The notes: generated by a model from the letters alone, not told the origin. 64,000 nt of DNA from Isoetes taiwanensis (GCA_021234155.1 JAJEKV010000019.1:2527999-2591998); one strand, 5' to 3'; counted from the first letter of the stretch, positions 20,940-32,402 are shown. A program made the numbers and translations.

Positions 20940-21690
20940 TTAAGCAAAAACATGTCCGACCAGGTCGTCGCTACTGCAGAGACTCGTCTGAATGGAATTT
21001 CGGATGGTGGTCTGAAACTGAGTTGTCTTTGAGACACAACTGAGTGCCACAACTGCATCAGCATTCCAGTAAGCTCTATCCAGCCGAGAGCTTGCGTGAC
21101 CCCCCACCAACTTGACCATTGCATCAAGTAAAGTCACCTTCACCATCAATCTCCAAGAGGTTGTAGTCATGGAGTAGACGAGGCCACTATTTGCATTCAA
21201 AACCAGACACCACTGTAGAGGTAGCCCCCAACCGATCGGACTCCATTTCCACCATGCTAAGATCCCCAACGAGAAGCCATGAAATGTGGCAGCCCAAGCT
21301 CAGCATCTTCCCTCTCAAGGAGGCCCACAGTGATGCTCTCTGATGGGGCCTGTTGTGGGCATAAACATCAATTAAACCATACTTAACCCCTTGTTCCTGC
21401 CATACAATTAGGGCCCAACGACCAAAAGGATCAGCCTGAATGAGGATGATTGGCAAGGAAGGAAGTCATGCTATCACCATCCTTGCACTGGCAGAATAAG
21501 CTGCTGCGATAAGGGCATTAAACCTTCGACCAATCATGTCTGCAAGCTTTGATACGTCTCCCTTACGATACTTATGCTCTTGAAGACATACAAACTCAGC
21601 ATCCAATCTAGATAAGTAGAAAGAAATGCGACTCCACTTGGGGGGGAGGGGGGGAGGGAGGCTACCCCCTGAACATTCCATGAAATTAAC
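20940..21690 (-). pseudogene. LINE-A AP endonuclease
   Basis: Segments in order on the minus strand are FVCLQEHKYRKGD (metal-binding Glu region, x-L-Q-E-x-K), YGLIDVYAHNRPHQRASLW (central Y-x-P/H-N region), ISWLLVGDLSMVE (normally W-x-x-x-G-D-F-N) and a C-terminal SSRLDRAYW (S-R-L-D-R). They lie in different frames. The same modules are present in LINE-B at 38540-39160, which supports a shared family. Confidence 0.8.
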
Positions 21691-21896
21691 CGCATTGACC
21701 TTGTGATGGGGCCAATTCAGATGAGACCGCTAGTGTCTTAAGGGACTTTGAGGATATCTCCTGAGCATCTGACATGGCAGTAACCTCATCAACCACCCAC
21801 TAAAGTGGATCAAAGCATCCACAATGGGATGTTTTGGAAGGAGCAGAGCTACATGAAATTGGAACTGAGGGCTGGGATGCAGAGGAGTTAGATCCC

Positions 21897-22873
21897 TTAG
21901 CTGATTTTTGTAGCCGATAGATATTTTGGTGGTGGGTGGATGCCATGCCGATCAATGTCCATGTACTGTCCACGAGCCTCTTCAGTTTGCTCTTGCGATC
22001 TCTGAATTTTTGCCAGTCTCAACATTTGGTGATCCAGAGACTGAGGTGAGGGAGCTGCAACTGGACGAGAAGGAGGGACAGTCACAGGGGTGTGAGAGAT
22101 ATCCATTGAGGTGGGAGCTGACCTAGGAGCATGGAATTCCGGAGGAGCAGATGGAGGACCCTGTTGGTGAAGCTTGCGATATTGAGCAAAGAGAGGGGCC
22201 TCATGAAACATGAGAGCTAGCTCAGGACCATTCAACAAGGACAACTTAAATGGAAAGAACATGGGTCCACTCTGGACAACAATGGTTTGGGGCAAATCAA
22301 GATGAATGGGCCTTGCAACACAAATCTTAGTGATGCCATTGGTCATGTAGTGTTGCAAATGGAGTCCAATCTCATTAGCAATGGCAGAAATGAACTTGGA
22401 ATCCTGTAGTTCTGGAGGGAAATCTTCAATAGCAAATCAGAGGGGGGCATGTAAGGCATATGGCTTAGCTGGAAAGGATTCAGGAACATGCAGCTGATAG
22501 AGCAAGAAGTGTTTCCAAAGAGGATCGACACCTCATTCTATGAGTTGAGCAGCCGGCTCAGGAGATTCAGACATCAAAAGAAAGCAACGTTGATCTTTTG
22601 CCACAAGGTTGAGAGGTTCATAAGCAGGAAGCCCTAGTTTATGAAGGTGCCCAGACAGCCAAGATCCCACGCGCTTCAAATCCAAGAAAGGGCCAGTGAA
22701 GTGGCAGACACAACCAACTGCTCCACATGTCATCGATGATCTTCATGGCTAATCTGCACCACTGGAGCCCCAAAACGCTCAAAAGTTGCCTTGTGTACTC
22801 TTGAACCTCATAAAAGATTTCTTCTGATGAGAAGTCTTGCTTGGCTTGCAATTGCTGGAGATAGAACACAAAA
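21897..22873 (-). pseudogene. LINE-A ORF1 core (DUF4283-like)
   Basis: The minus strand reads, in broken frames, FLDLKRVGSWLSGHL, LNLVAKDQRCFLLM, then ITKICVARPIHLDLP and a Pro/Ser-rich tail with MLRLAKIQRSQEQTEEARGQ. LINE-B carries the matching blocks (LLDTRRVGGWLQPHF and ASKICVALPADSLLP) at 40212-39586. The arrangement resembles the DUF4283/RRM-like ORF1 of plant LINEs. Confidence 0.65.
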
Positions 22874-23360
22874 CAAAGTTTAAAATGAAACGCACTTATT
22901 TGTTCCAAACGCACTTTAAAAGGAATCTTCAAAAGATTCCCTAAAATTCCCTAAAAAAGGTCCCTTTTCGAGGTAAATTTGTCACAAGTGTGACAATTTG
23001 AATATTTTAGGTACTATTTTTGAGGGGTTAATTCAACTTAGCTTCCATGCAAAATTGTTTGATACCCCTTTTTAGCCCCCTAGTTTGGTATGAAAAATTG
23101 TAGCAATTTCAGAAACTAAAAAAAAATAGACATTGAAAAAAACATTAAGTGCACTAGAGCGACAAAAGAGCCTGCATTCAGAGTTTTTGAAATCACTACA
23201 AATTTTTGAACATAATTGTACAAAATGTAGTAGATTTGACATTTTAAACAAAGTTACACTTTGCGGCTAGTTCATGATGCATGTTATTGTCTGACCATCC
23301 AGAGCTATTCGTGTTTACCCAACCCATGCAACTTGTTCGTAGGTTTTATTTTTTCCAAAC

Positions 23361-23592
23361 GGTATAAATTTATACCAAAGGGAAGCTCAGGAGGCATTGC
23401 ACCAAATGACATAAATTTATACAACGTGAGCTCGGCCGGTATAAATTTATACCGCCAGTGAGCTCAAGCGGTATAAATTTATACCGCCAGTGAACTCGAG
23501 TGGTATAAATTTATACCGCGAGTGAGCTCAAGCGGTATAAGTTTATACAATCTTCCCACATGAAAATGTTGGGAGCAGTATAAATTTATACC
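23361..23592. repeat. Array of 16-bp palindromes GGTATAAATTTATACC, about 32-bp period
   Basis: Perfect palindromes start at 23361, 23438, 23470 and 23502, with variants at about 23409, 23533 and 23577 and a further perfect copy at 23787. In the central part the spacing is 32 bp, with GCCAGTGAGCTCAAGC between palindromes. GAGCTC is itself palindromic. It lies inside the TIR element. Confidence 0.9.
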
Positions 23593-23954
23593 GATTTTTT
23601 TTTTTATAAAGGAAGTCACGGTGTACATTTATACTACGAGCTCTCATGAAAAACATTTCGTTATAAATTTCATACATTATAATACAAGAAAATTCTAGTA
23701 TATGGAACTTTTATTATGGTTATAACTTGACAATCCATGGATATAACATGATTTCGCCTGGCTAAAACATGGCAGATGCTTTTGACGGTATAAATTTATA
23801 CCGGAGCTAGGAAAACTTGGTGTGAGAAAAAATTTAGGGTTGTAATTATCTAACGATCTAGGTGTTTGTTGGTGCGGCAAGAGTTTCTTAATGATGCAAC
23901 AGGTTTGTTTCTTAGTGATTTTTTTTTTAGGGCTTTACTTTGTTATTCCGGCCA

Positions 23955-24385
23955 GCTTCTTTGTCTAGTTTTTCACAGGTCGAATGGGTTTTCATAGGGC
24001 GAATGGGTTTTCACAGGTCGCATGCAAACAGGTTCTTACACATGTCGAATGGGTTTTGATCTAAGTCGAATGGGTTTTCACACATGTTTTCACACAGGTC
24101 GAATCCTTCCAGGTCGAAACCTTCCAGGTCAAATCACACAGGTTTTGAATCCTTGCAGGTCAAATTCAGGCTGAATCAGGTTCTCCAAGTCGAATCCATT
24201 GTCCAGGTCGAATCCAGGCTGAATCAGGTGCTTTAAGGCATGGTCTGAATCATAGCAGATATAGTCGAATAGCTTTTGATGGTTTTGAATGTGTTTTCAC
24301 AGCAGATATCCCACTTGGTGCGCTACGAAATACTCCAAGTCATAAATCACATCAGATATCCCACTTGGTGCGCTACAAAATACTC
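23955..24385. repeat. Degenerate GGTCGAATGGGTTTTCACA repeats and a 60-bp duplication
   Basis: From 23955 to 24230 variants of CAGGTCGAATGGGTTTTCA and CAGGTCGAATCC recur at irregular 20-40 bp spacing. At about 24301 and 24352 a block with CAGATATCCCACTTGGTGCG is duplicated. Confidence 0.75.
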
Positions 24386-25354
24386 CAGGTCAGAAATTTT
24401 TCAAGTTCCAGATCATAGAGAGTTTCCAAATCATAAAAGTACTCTCAAGTTTTAGATGATACACGCAGCCTTTGCTTTGCTTTTTACAATCGTTGAATCA
24501 TTTCGTTGGTTTGTACTCCGTCATTGGACAAATACTTGTTGAGTTTCAAGAAATATAAAGCTTGTTGGACGGATTAGACAGATGGGAGGTTGGAAATTTG
24601 CCACAATTTGATGGATTTATCCACATCAAATCACTTGGTATTTGTTTCAAAACGGCATGCATTCAGAACAATTTTTATCACGATTCACAGACTAGTTGGA
24701 AATAGTGCAGGTCCAAATCCATGGCAGATACTAGACTCCCTGGGACAAGACTGTGCAAGCCTAGCTTATTCACAAGAAGTTATGATGAATGCTTTAGGGA
24801 CTTTGCAGCGCCTTCTTTTGCTAAAGATGACACTGGCTAATGGAATGTGGAAATTAATATGGCATCCTTTCCAGAAGGATCTATTGTCTATTCTATTCTA
24901 TTCATAATGTTTTGCCTCTTCTGCCTCTTAATGTGCATGAGTCAAAGCAGCATGGCAAAGTGTTTGCATTCAGATGCATGTAGTCCAGCTTCTCTCATTT
25001 CTAATGGACCTTGATTATGGAAATAAGATGCAGCATGACTTAGCCTTTTTAAGATCTGTAATCATGTCTATTTAAGAGCCATAATCCATGATTATGGTCT
25101 ATTTTAAAATCTGTAATTCATATCTAGTAGATCATTATAAAATACAGAATAGTCCAGAACATGCCTGCCTTTAACACAAGCTGAATGCAGGTGCAAGACA
25201 GTTGGTAGTAAACGATTTTTCTTGTAACTTCAGCATTCATGCTGTTTGTAGAAAATCATTTTCCAGTAGTTTCAACAGTAAATGAAATTGCAAGTAGAAG
25301 GTACACATTATTCAAGTTCAGCAATATTTCATCCTATAATAGCATTGTACTCTC

Positions 25355-25810
25355 CTGGTAATGGAATTATTAAGTTTGTGTTTGGGCAAAGATTAAATGT
25401 GCCCTGGTAATAGAATTATTACGTTTGTATTTGGGCAAAAATTAAATGTGCCCTTGAACATATTACTGAGCAAAAAAGACTCGTATGAGCAATGAACATA
25501 TATGAACTCTGGTTGTAATCTGTTTATAAATTTTAGTCAATAGTTAAAGGTACATTTGGCTACCTACTTAAATATTAGTCAGAATAAGTAAAGATATGGA
25601 ATATCCAAAATGCACTAAAGGTTCTTTCTAAGCATAAGACATATCAGTTTACATGCAATCCCAGTTTGGAATGCATTTGTGTTATCTATCAAATGTTTTC
25701 ATGACTTTAATTAATGAAGGCATATAATACATGGAACTGGGATTGCATTTGTGTTACCTATCAAATGTTTTCATGACTTTAATTAATGAAGGCATATAAT
25801 ACATGGTTTT
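25355..25810. repeat. Two local direct duplications inside the TIR element
   Basis: A unit of about 48 bp starting CTGGTAATGGAATTATTA is doubled at 25355-25450. A unit of about 73 bp starting GCATTTGTGTTATCTATC is doubled at about 25670-25810. The remaining interior (24400-26160) has no recognisable gene. Confidence 0.8.
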
Positions 25811-26226
25811 ACTATTGTAACGCAATTTAGGAATTGTTTTTTTTTCCAAATATTATGATTTAATGGTTGAACAAATGATTCAATGGTTAGACATTAGATA
25901 GTTTGTAGGTCAACTATGAGTTTAGCCAAATTGGTTGTGAAATAAAAAAATTGCGGTAAAGCCAACACAAATGTTTTCAGGGACAAGGTGCAAGCATCTA
26001 ATTTCTTCACATGAATTTGCCCCTAAAATGGAATATTTTTATTTTTTGTTTTGTCTCAAACGTTAAGGCTTCCTAAAATGGTTGTTTTCATGAGCACTTT
26101 TGTAAATATTTTGACCTAAGATACTGAATGTGTCATTTTTAAGGGCATTTTAGAGTTTTGTAAATTTTCAGAAGGAATCTTTCAAACGCACTTCTTAAAT
26201 AAGTGCGTTTCAATTTAAACATTGTT

Positions 26227-27264
26227 ACAACTTCTTTCCTGTTATTATCCACCATGGTGGTAATGGCTTCTGAGACATGGGCTGAGGTGGCGGGAGTCGC
26301 TAAGCCCTTGCAAAGCCACTCAGAAAACCGCACACCTGTAACTCGAGCCATTGTGTCAGATGATCTCCAAGGTGAGGTCGATGCAATCGGGGGGTGGAAG
26401 AGGATGTCACCCCAGGCTGCCGCGGGGAAAGAGGGGGAAACTCCTCATGCCCTGAGGAACATCCAACGTGTGTTGGACGTACCACTTGCCCTGCGGGTAC
26501 ACCAGTTTGTGTAGGTTGCACCACCATTCGAGCACTACCTCCACGAGTTGTCTGCGCCAAGGAACTTCCAATCTATGTTGAGATGTTGCCTGTGCAACAC
26601 TATTAGGTGCAATTTGTCCAGAGGAGCCCTCTACAGGCACATGAGATCTCAACTGACATGAGGGACCTCCAACATGTGTTGGAGGTGCTGCTAGCCCAGA
26701 AGCAACTTTAGCAGACAAAGAGAGTCTTGCATGACCCACAGAACTTCCAATGAGTGTTGGATGTGCTAATTGGCCATAGCACGCCATCTGACCCGAGGAA
26801 ACTCCAATGTGCATTGGAGGTGCGACACTCTCCGAAGAGTTTCCCAATGACACATGTTCAACACGTCTTCCAGTCTCACCAGACGTATGGGTAGAAGCGT
26901 GAACTGTAGTCGAGGAAAGCACAATTGGAATAGAAACTAGAACAAGTAACTGAGAAGAGGAGAGAGCTGGATCTCCTGTCTCAATTGAGGCGGCCCCACT
27001 CATGCCATTAAAAGACATGTTGGGCAACATTAAAGGATTGAGGCGCACCGAAGAAACCAACCTCTCAGGAGACGAAAGAGCACCCTCGCGAGCCATTTTG
27101 TGTGCATCACGTACATTTATTCTGAGAGAATATGCAGCATATTCTTGTCCAATTCCACCATGTACTATAGTAGAACTTTTTGGCGGGCTGCGACTGGATC
27201 TTGTCATCTCCACCAAAAGGTGGGCCGACGGTTCAGAGCTGAACAATCCTTCCCAACAGGCCAA
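26227..27264 (-). pseudogene. LINE-A ORF1 N-terminal Pro/Ser region with internal repeats
   Basis: A 285-codon minus-strand frame (26407-27264) continues in other frames to 26227. It repeats a motif of the form P-T-H-V-G-x-S-S-G-Q about five times (APPMHIGVSSGQM, AHPTLIGSSVG, APPTHVGGPSCQ, RPTHVGCSSG). At DNA level this is a CCAAC(A/G)TGTGTTGGA palindrome-like repeat. The start MACWEGLFSSEPSAH is the first Met of the frame. Assignment to ORF1 rests on position and on read-through into the core across the TIR insertion. Confidence 0.5.
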
Positions 27265-27560
27265 TATTTGAAAATATTAAGCAGTACTAGATGGAGTGTT
27301 GAAAGAGCTTTCCAACAAGCCTAAATACGCCCAAAACTGCCACCAGATGCAGAAGTTATGGCCAAAAGAAAATTGCAGCCAAACCCTGGGACTGCCAGGC
27401 GGATTCTTTCCATGAAAACAGAAGAATCAGCATACAAATCATACATCGACGGAAAGGTCATGCAAGGAGCTTTCCAACAAGCCCAAGAACACCGAAATCT
27501 GACACTGGAATCCCGAGTTATGGGCAAAAAGAGGTGGGCTGAAACCCTAAGCGCCATCAT

Positions 27561-29632
27561 GAGCGCCTCATATCTTTAAATAAAATCGTGTTGTAGTTAA
27601 TAAATTTGCATGAACAATGCCCTTGAAGTATAATATAGGACACGTCCCAATGTAACACAATTCTAGCATATGCAATGAACCTTAATCTTCTCTTCAATGT
27701 TTGCCGTTACAAATAATTATATCATTTACAAAAAAGTTATTTGTCCTTTAAGAATTAGGACGACCCAACATGTAGTAATAAGAAATGCAATAAGTATTTG
27801 AGATAACTTTCACAACGAAGAGAAGGATAGAAAAGAGGCAATCACTAATATGTAGAAATAAAAAATGTAATAACTACCTTGAGCGAACTTCCATTACCAA
27901 GAGAAGGATGCAGTCTCTCCCTCCAGGCATGAAAAAAACATTTGGGATTTATATATGGATTGGATGACTGGCAATGTTTCAGTGTTGGTTTCTCGATGTT
28001 TCATTTTCAGTGTTTCAGTGTTTCTTGATTTTTCTTCTGCTTCCAAAGCAACATCTGTTCATGACTCTCAAGTTACAAACATTTGGCCAGGATTGAAGGA
28101 AAGATGCTTGACTTCTCATTTACAGGTTCCCAACATTTAATGAACCAAAACATTGCCCAACAACGCTGGACACCATTTCTAGTTTAGAAAGAAAAAAAAG
28201 GACTATCAATCTATAGAAGAATTTTCATTAGTGCACTGCAAGTTTAAAGAAAGAGTTTCCTAATGATGCATCATCTGTTTTTGTTGCATCTATCATTTGC
28301 TCACAAAACTGGTTAAAAAGCAAAAGGTCTAGACAACCCTTTGCGCATCTTAGTTCCACCAATGCGTGGTTGTGTCTTAGCCCTTTCCTCCATGCTTTTT
28401 TAATCATAAAATGGGTAAATAGACACTTGGAGATTGTTTCAATCTGATGCTCTATAAGAACATACATCTAGTTTTATTCCCGCTCTCTCAATGGTGCAAC
28501 CATCCTTGAAAGAAGACTCTTTAGACTGGTCGAATGCTTCACGTTGCTCAGAAAGGTCAAACTATAACTTGAGAGGTGCCATCATGATCATTTTGTCAAG
28601 AAATTCTACAAATTCTAATTATGCCAGTTATAGATAGATAGATTCATAGATAGACAGAATATGCAATGTCCATGGGACACAACCTCCTGGCTAGTTCATG
28701 GTGGAATTAAATAACCTTAATGCTATTCGATATCTTAAAAATAATAAGCAAGTAGTTGACCACAAAAAATGCACTTATTTTTGAACGAGTGGAGGACATG
28801 TACAACGACACATAGCATTTCATCTTTTCTTGTTTGAATTTGCCGCTAATATGGATGAGCAACAATGTCCACTGACCTAATTTCGTGGCCCATCCAGTAC
28901 TGCAGGAAACGATCCAACATCGCAAAGCGAAAAAGATGTTTCAAAAAGGATAATTCAGCTATAGTCTCGTCACAAGGTTGGGTTTTCTAACGTTTGAACT
29001 AGTTGTTGAAGGATTTTTTTCTTTTAAATGACACAGCATGCCTGCCGGCATCGCATTTTATTCAACTGACAAATTTCTTTTGGCAAAAGGTCACTATGTC
29101 AACTTATAAAAATAACTCAATTGGACTCGGCACTGAACTTGCTTATTATTGTTATTATTCATTTAGATAAGCATGATGGATGGTGATCCTTTTGAAGATA
29201 TGGATCAGCAACTTCTAAACGATTTAGTTAGATAATTATGGTGGATGATGGTACCCTTTTGAAGATCTAGATCTTAACACTAGAGGATAAATACGGGAAT
29301 GTCCAAGTTTGGACCTGACTATGGTAGTAATGTGCAATGCACAGTGATGAGAAATTTATGGCGATGACCATTGATTTCTCTTTTCTTTTTTATTTCAGTA
29401 ACATAAATTGCTTGTCATAGCAAATAAGAATTTTTTTTTTACCTCATTCTGTTACCTCTATAACTGGGTCATGCCAGTCTTTTATTGAAATAAGCTTCTA
29501 GGGGCTCTTCTAACATACATTCTCTTCCAGCTCCTATCTCAAGTATGCGAATTCTCCTTAAAAATCGTCGTTCCATTTACTTGTCTGCCCTTTAAGTATA
29601 GTAATGCTTAATCTCCATGTGTCTGTCTGTTA
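27561..29632. other. AT-rich stretch, no gene found
   Basis: Short ORFs only, plus a small ATAGATAG microsatellite near 28635. The missing first exon or exons of the DUF72 gene that follows should lie in or before this stretch, but I could not place them. Confidence 0.45.
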
Positions 29633-29639
29633 TTGGCAG

Positions 29640-31048
29640 CAAAGGCAGTCACCCAGTCAGAGGCAAAAGTAAAGGTTGAACATATCAGTCAAACAAGACA
29701 TACACTGGAATCTGAAGCGAAAGAAATAGAACATGTTAATACCTCTATCCAAGAGTTGATATGTAGTGGCAAACCATGGATGCCACCGGAAGATTCAAGG
29801 GAAGGAAGAGGAAAATTAAGGATAGGAACATCTGGGTATGTATATAACCACTGGAAAAAAGTTGTATATCCAAAGGGGGTGCAGCAAAAGGACTGGTTTA
29901 GGCTATACTCTTTCCTCTTTGATACAGTTGAAATCAACAACACATTCTATCGCCTGCCTAAATCCGAGGTCTTCCAAAGCTGGCATGATCAAGCACCTCC
30001 AGGGTTTTGCTATGCGCTCAAGTACAGCAGGTTTAGTTTCTTGCCTTGCTCAAAGTTCATGGCGCACCTTACCTTCTGGTGAGATAATTTTGCATCATCT
30101 CTAAGTTTTTTGTTTGGATTTAGATTTGGAACACACATGAAACGGCTGAAAGATCCAGAGGGACATGTCCATCTTTTTGTTGAACGGGTACTGCCTCTAG
30201 CAGAATTTATTGGTCCGATCCTTGTGCAGGTACAACCCATGGCTTCAAAGTGGTATATTTATGTGGGAATCCAGTCAAGAAGTTCATGTTTTGTGCGTTC
30301 CCTGATTTAACATGTAGGAAATATTAGTTAAGTCTAAAAGTTTGCTACTAGGCCTTCAAATTGTTGGAAATGTTATGGAGTTTATGTATAGCAACACAAT
30401 TATTTAGCTATTTGTTGCTGTGCGTTTACCTCATGAAATGGTCAAACTCACCTCTGAAATAACAATTATTTTTCCGATTTTGCATAGGCAAGGAGAATGA
30501 CCATTCATGCATTTCTTTTTAACCAATTCTTTATTGCGTCCCTTGTTTTGTAGCTTCCACCAAAGTTTGAAGTGAACATTGAACGTTTGAAATCATTTCT
30601 TGAGCTGATCCCTTGTGGACAACGTTGGGCTGTTGAAGTGAGAGACCCAAGGTGGCTCTGTGATGATATATACAAACTTTTAAGCAACAAAAATATTGCC
30701 TTGTGCATTCATGATCACAAGGATATTCCTTTCTGTCACCCAAAAGTAAGTATGTTTTACCATGAGATCCGAAGTTTGTTTTCTTGCTTGTATGAGAAAA
30801 AAGGAGCTATGTGTTTAATGAGTTATCCTCCTGCAATACAGGTTGTTACAGCAGATTGGGTGTACCTTCGTTTCCATGGGTATGACTATCGAAACATGTA
30901 CACTAACATTGAACTACAACAGCATGCTATGTGGATTATTGATCAACTCGATAAAGGTGTAAATGTTTATGCGTACTTCAACAATGATACTTCTGGATAT
31001 GCTGTATTTAATGCTCTCACTTTACGTGATATGATTCTGAAAAATTGA
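29640..31048 (+). CDS. DUF72 (YecE-like) protein gene, four visible exons
   Basis: Exons at about 29640-30030, 30124-30229, 30554-30745 and 30842-31048 (stop included) join in phase (2, 0, 0) at GT-AG introns of 93, 324 and 96 bp. The product reads LRIGTSGYVYNHWKKVVYP, FDTVEINNTFYRLPK, RFGTHMKRLKDPEGH, ILVQ/LPPKFEVN, CGQRWAVEVRDPRWL, VVTADWVYLRFHG and VYAYFNNDTSGYAV. These are the ordered motifs of PF01904 (YecE), a TIM-barrel-like family of unknown biochemical role. Intron 1 starts GTTTAG, a weak donor, but it is the only one that restores the domain. The first visible exon begins after TTGGCAG, probably an acceptor, so an upstream exon with the start codon (perhaps a targeting peptide) is missing. 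The family is common in bacteria and present in plants, and the introns argue against recent bacterial transfer. No repeat interrupts it and it looks functional. Confidence 0.85.
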
Positions 31049-31478
31049 AGTGCTGTGGAAATTGGTTGTGGCAAGTTTGGCTTGTATATGAAAGGTTAAG
31101 AAACCACTGTAAAAGTGGATTTTTCTCTGCTCATTGGATTAATGCATGATGCAGGCCTTCACCTGTTTATCAACCATGAGACATGGGTAGATTATGCTTT
31201 GGCTACATTCTTTCATGACTAATCATTTTGTTGCTCCACATCAAGGCAATTGCTGAGTCGGAGTTGCTTCTGACTTGCTTTGTTCTTTGGCTTGTTATAC
31301 CAAAGCTCATGCCTTCAACATGATTTCCACATTTGATAGGCCATACCTATCAAATGTTTTGAAGTGTGTTCTAAGGATTTGGCGACAGGAGATACCATCT
31401 GGAACGGTTTGCCAATAAATGCTCTGATTGTCATTCATGCTTATTTATCAGTCCATTTATTTTGATGTGTTTCATTTA

Positions 31479-31830
31479 GAGCCGGTTCACATTCAACAAG
31501 TGGTTGGAGAGGGGCCCTGTTATACCTTTTGCAAATTGGTGATGGTCGGCGATGGTGGGTGTAAAAGGGCGTGGCATTTTACATGACGGTGAAGGCCGCG
31601 ATGGTGCATGTGAATCCAGCCTTAGGCTGGGTTCACATGCAACAAAATGACGGTGAAGGCCGCGATGGTGCATGTGAATCCAGCCTTAGGCTGGGTTCAC
31701 ATGCAACCATCCCCGGAGAGGGGCCTTGTTTTGCCCTGTGCTATTTGGCGATGGCAGGTGATGGTGCATGTAAAAGGGTGAGCCTTTTTACACGACGATG
31801 ATGGCACCTTCACTGCATGTGAACCGGCTA
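31479..31830. mobile_element. PIF/Harbinger-like MITE with TTA target duplication
   Basis: The inverted ends GAGCCGGTTCACAT (31479) and ATGTGAACCGGCTA (ending 31830) are flanked by TTA at 31476-31478 and 31831-31833, the classic 3-bp duplication of this superfamily. The interior has a duplicated block with GGCTGGGTTCACATGCAAC (about 31627 and 31690), itself like a terminus, suggesting a nested or rearranged MITE. Confidence 0.75.
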
Positions 31831-31833
31831 TTA

Positions 31834-31960
31834 GGATACTCATGCTATAAACAATATGAACATGGTTTATAGACTGGAAGGTTTTGGATTTTTTAGGATG
31901 CTCATGCTATAAACAAAATGAACATGGTTTATAGACTGGAAGGTTTTGGCTTTTTATCTT
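31834..31960. repeat. Tandem duplication, 63-bp unit
   Basis: GGATACTCATGCTATAAACA at 31834 recurs as GGATGCTCATGCTATAAACA at 31897, both continuing to GACTGGAAGGTTTTGG. It abuts the MITE. Confidence 0.85.
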
Positions 31961-31992
31961 TAATAATTTGTTTTAGATCTGAAGAGAAACTG

Positions 31993-32052
31993 TTACTAAA
32001 TCGTGGATATGATGTGTGTTATTAGAGATATGGTATAAAATGGACTCGCTAA
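31993..32052 (+). repeat. Direct repeat flanking HUH element copy 1, left copy
   Basis: A 60-base block (TTACTAAATCGTGGATATGA to AAAATGGACTCGCTAAT) recurs in the same orientation at 34708-34766 with few differences. The pair brackets the whole minus-strand HUH gene and its 3' structure. Confidence 0.85.
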
Positions 32053-32266
32053 TTTGGGGTGTATTATCATTTGGGGTGTCTAATAATTTTTTGGGACCAT
32101 CCGATGGTGGCATATGCTAGAGCATATGCCAAGTCATTAAATTCCAGCCCTCAAATGGAAGTCAAGATAGGGTCAAATCCCCTATATTTGACTTACCCCT
32201 ATCAGCCAAGCAAACCATTGAGTAAATGCAATCTCTAAAATTTGAAAGTTTGACCAGATAAACAAT

Positions 32267-32352
32267 GAGCTTGGGGAGTCGAACCCCAGTATAAGTTCCG
32301 ACGCTCATCCAAGCATACTAGGTATCCCACAAGAGGGATGCCTAGTATGCTT
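32267..32352 (-). other. HUH element copy 1: 3' hairpin plus tRNA T-arm-like stem-loop
   Basis: Read on the minus strand downstream of the Rep gene are a 17-bp-stem hairpin (32311-32352, arms AAGCATACTAGGCATCC and its complement), then GAGC, a short spacer, the stem-loop GGGGTTCGACTCCCC (32273-32287) and GCTC (32267-32270) closing an outer stem. The inner stem-loop is a canonical tRNA T-arm sequence with a Pol III B-box core. Copy 2 has the same order at 51418-51489, so the structure is likely an element terminus. Confidence 0.6.
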
Positions 32353-32402
32353 AGGGGACGAAGCCCACTAACAAAGCAAACAAGTCAGTACCAGCATATT
32401 AT

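Larger units (their letters stand above)
22874..26226. mobile_element. 3.35-kb TIR DNA element inserted in LINE-A ORF1
   Basis: The left end AACAAAGTTTAAAATGAAAC at 22874 and right end, reverse complement AACAATGTTTAAATTGAAAC ending at 26226, form terminal inverted repeats. They extend through CGCACTTAT and again through AAACGCACTT, about 50 bases with gaps. A 4-bp ACAA flanks both sides but is too short to prove a target duplication. The LINE ORF1 reading resumes on both sides. No transposase is recognised, and the interior is AT-rich with several internal repeat families, so it is non-autonomous. Confidence 0.75.
20937..27560 (-). mobile_element. LINE-A: ORF1 and endonuclease of a plant LINE, split by a DNA transposon
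   Basis: On the minus strand, from high to low coordinate, are a 5' leader (27265-27560), a Pro/Ser-rich ORF1 N-terminus (26227-27264), a foreign insertion (22874-26226), the ORF1 core (about 21897-22873) and an AP endonuclease (about 20940-21690). The reverse transcriptase is absent: the element stops at repeat R1 near 20937. Loss of the 3' part is opposite to usual 5' truncation and implies a deletion or recombination. Frameshifts are present throughout. Confidence 0.8.

Noticed and set aside
23361-23592. CRISPR-like array because of regular repeats and spacers.
   Set aside because: Spacers are repeated too, the genome is a plant nuclear one, there are no cas genes, and the array lies inside a DNA transposon.
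26203-26514. Plus-strand ORF with MASETWAEVAGVAKP, which resembles a LINE ORF1 start.
   Set aside because: All other LINE-A modules (endonuclease, ORF1 core) are on the minus strand, and the frame crosses the TIR-element border. Kept only as a curiosity.
29640-31048. Recent bacterial gene transfer for the DUF72 gene.
   Set aside because: Three phase-consistent spliceosomal introns and known presence of the family in plants make a resident nuclear gene more likely.
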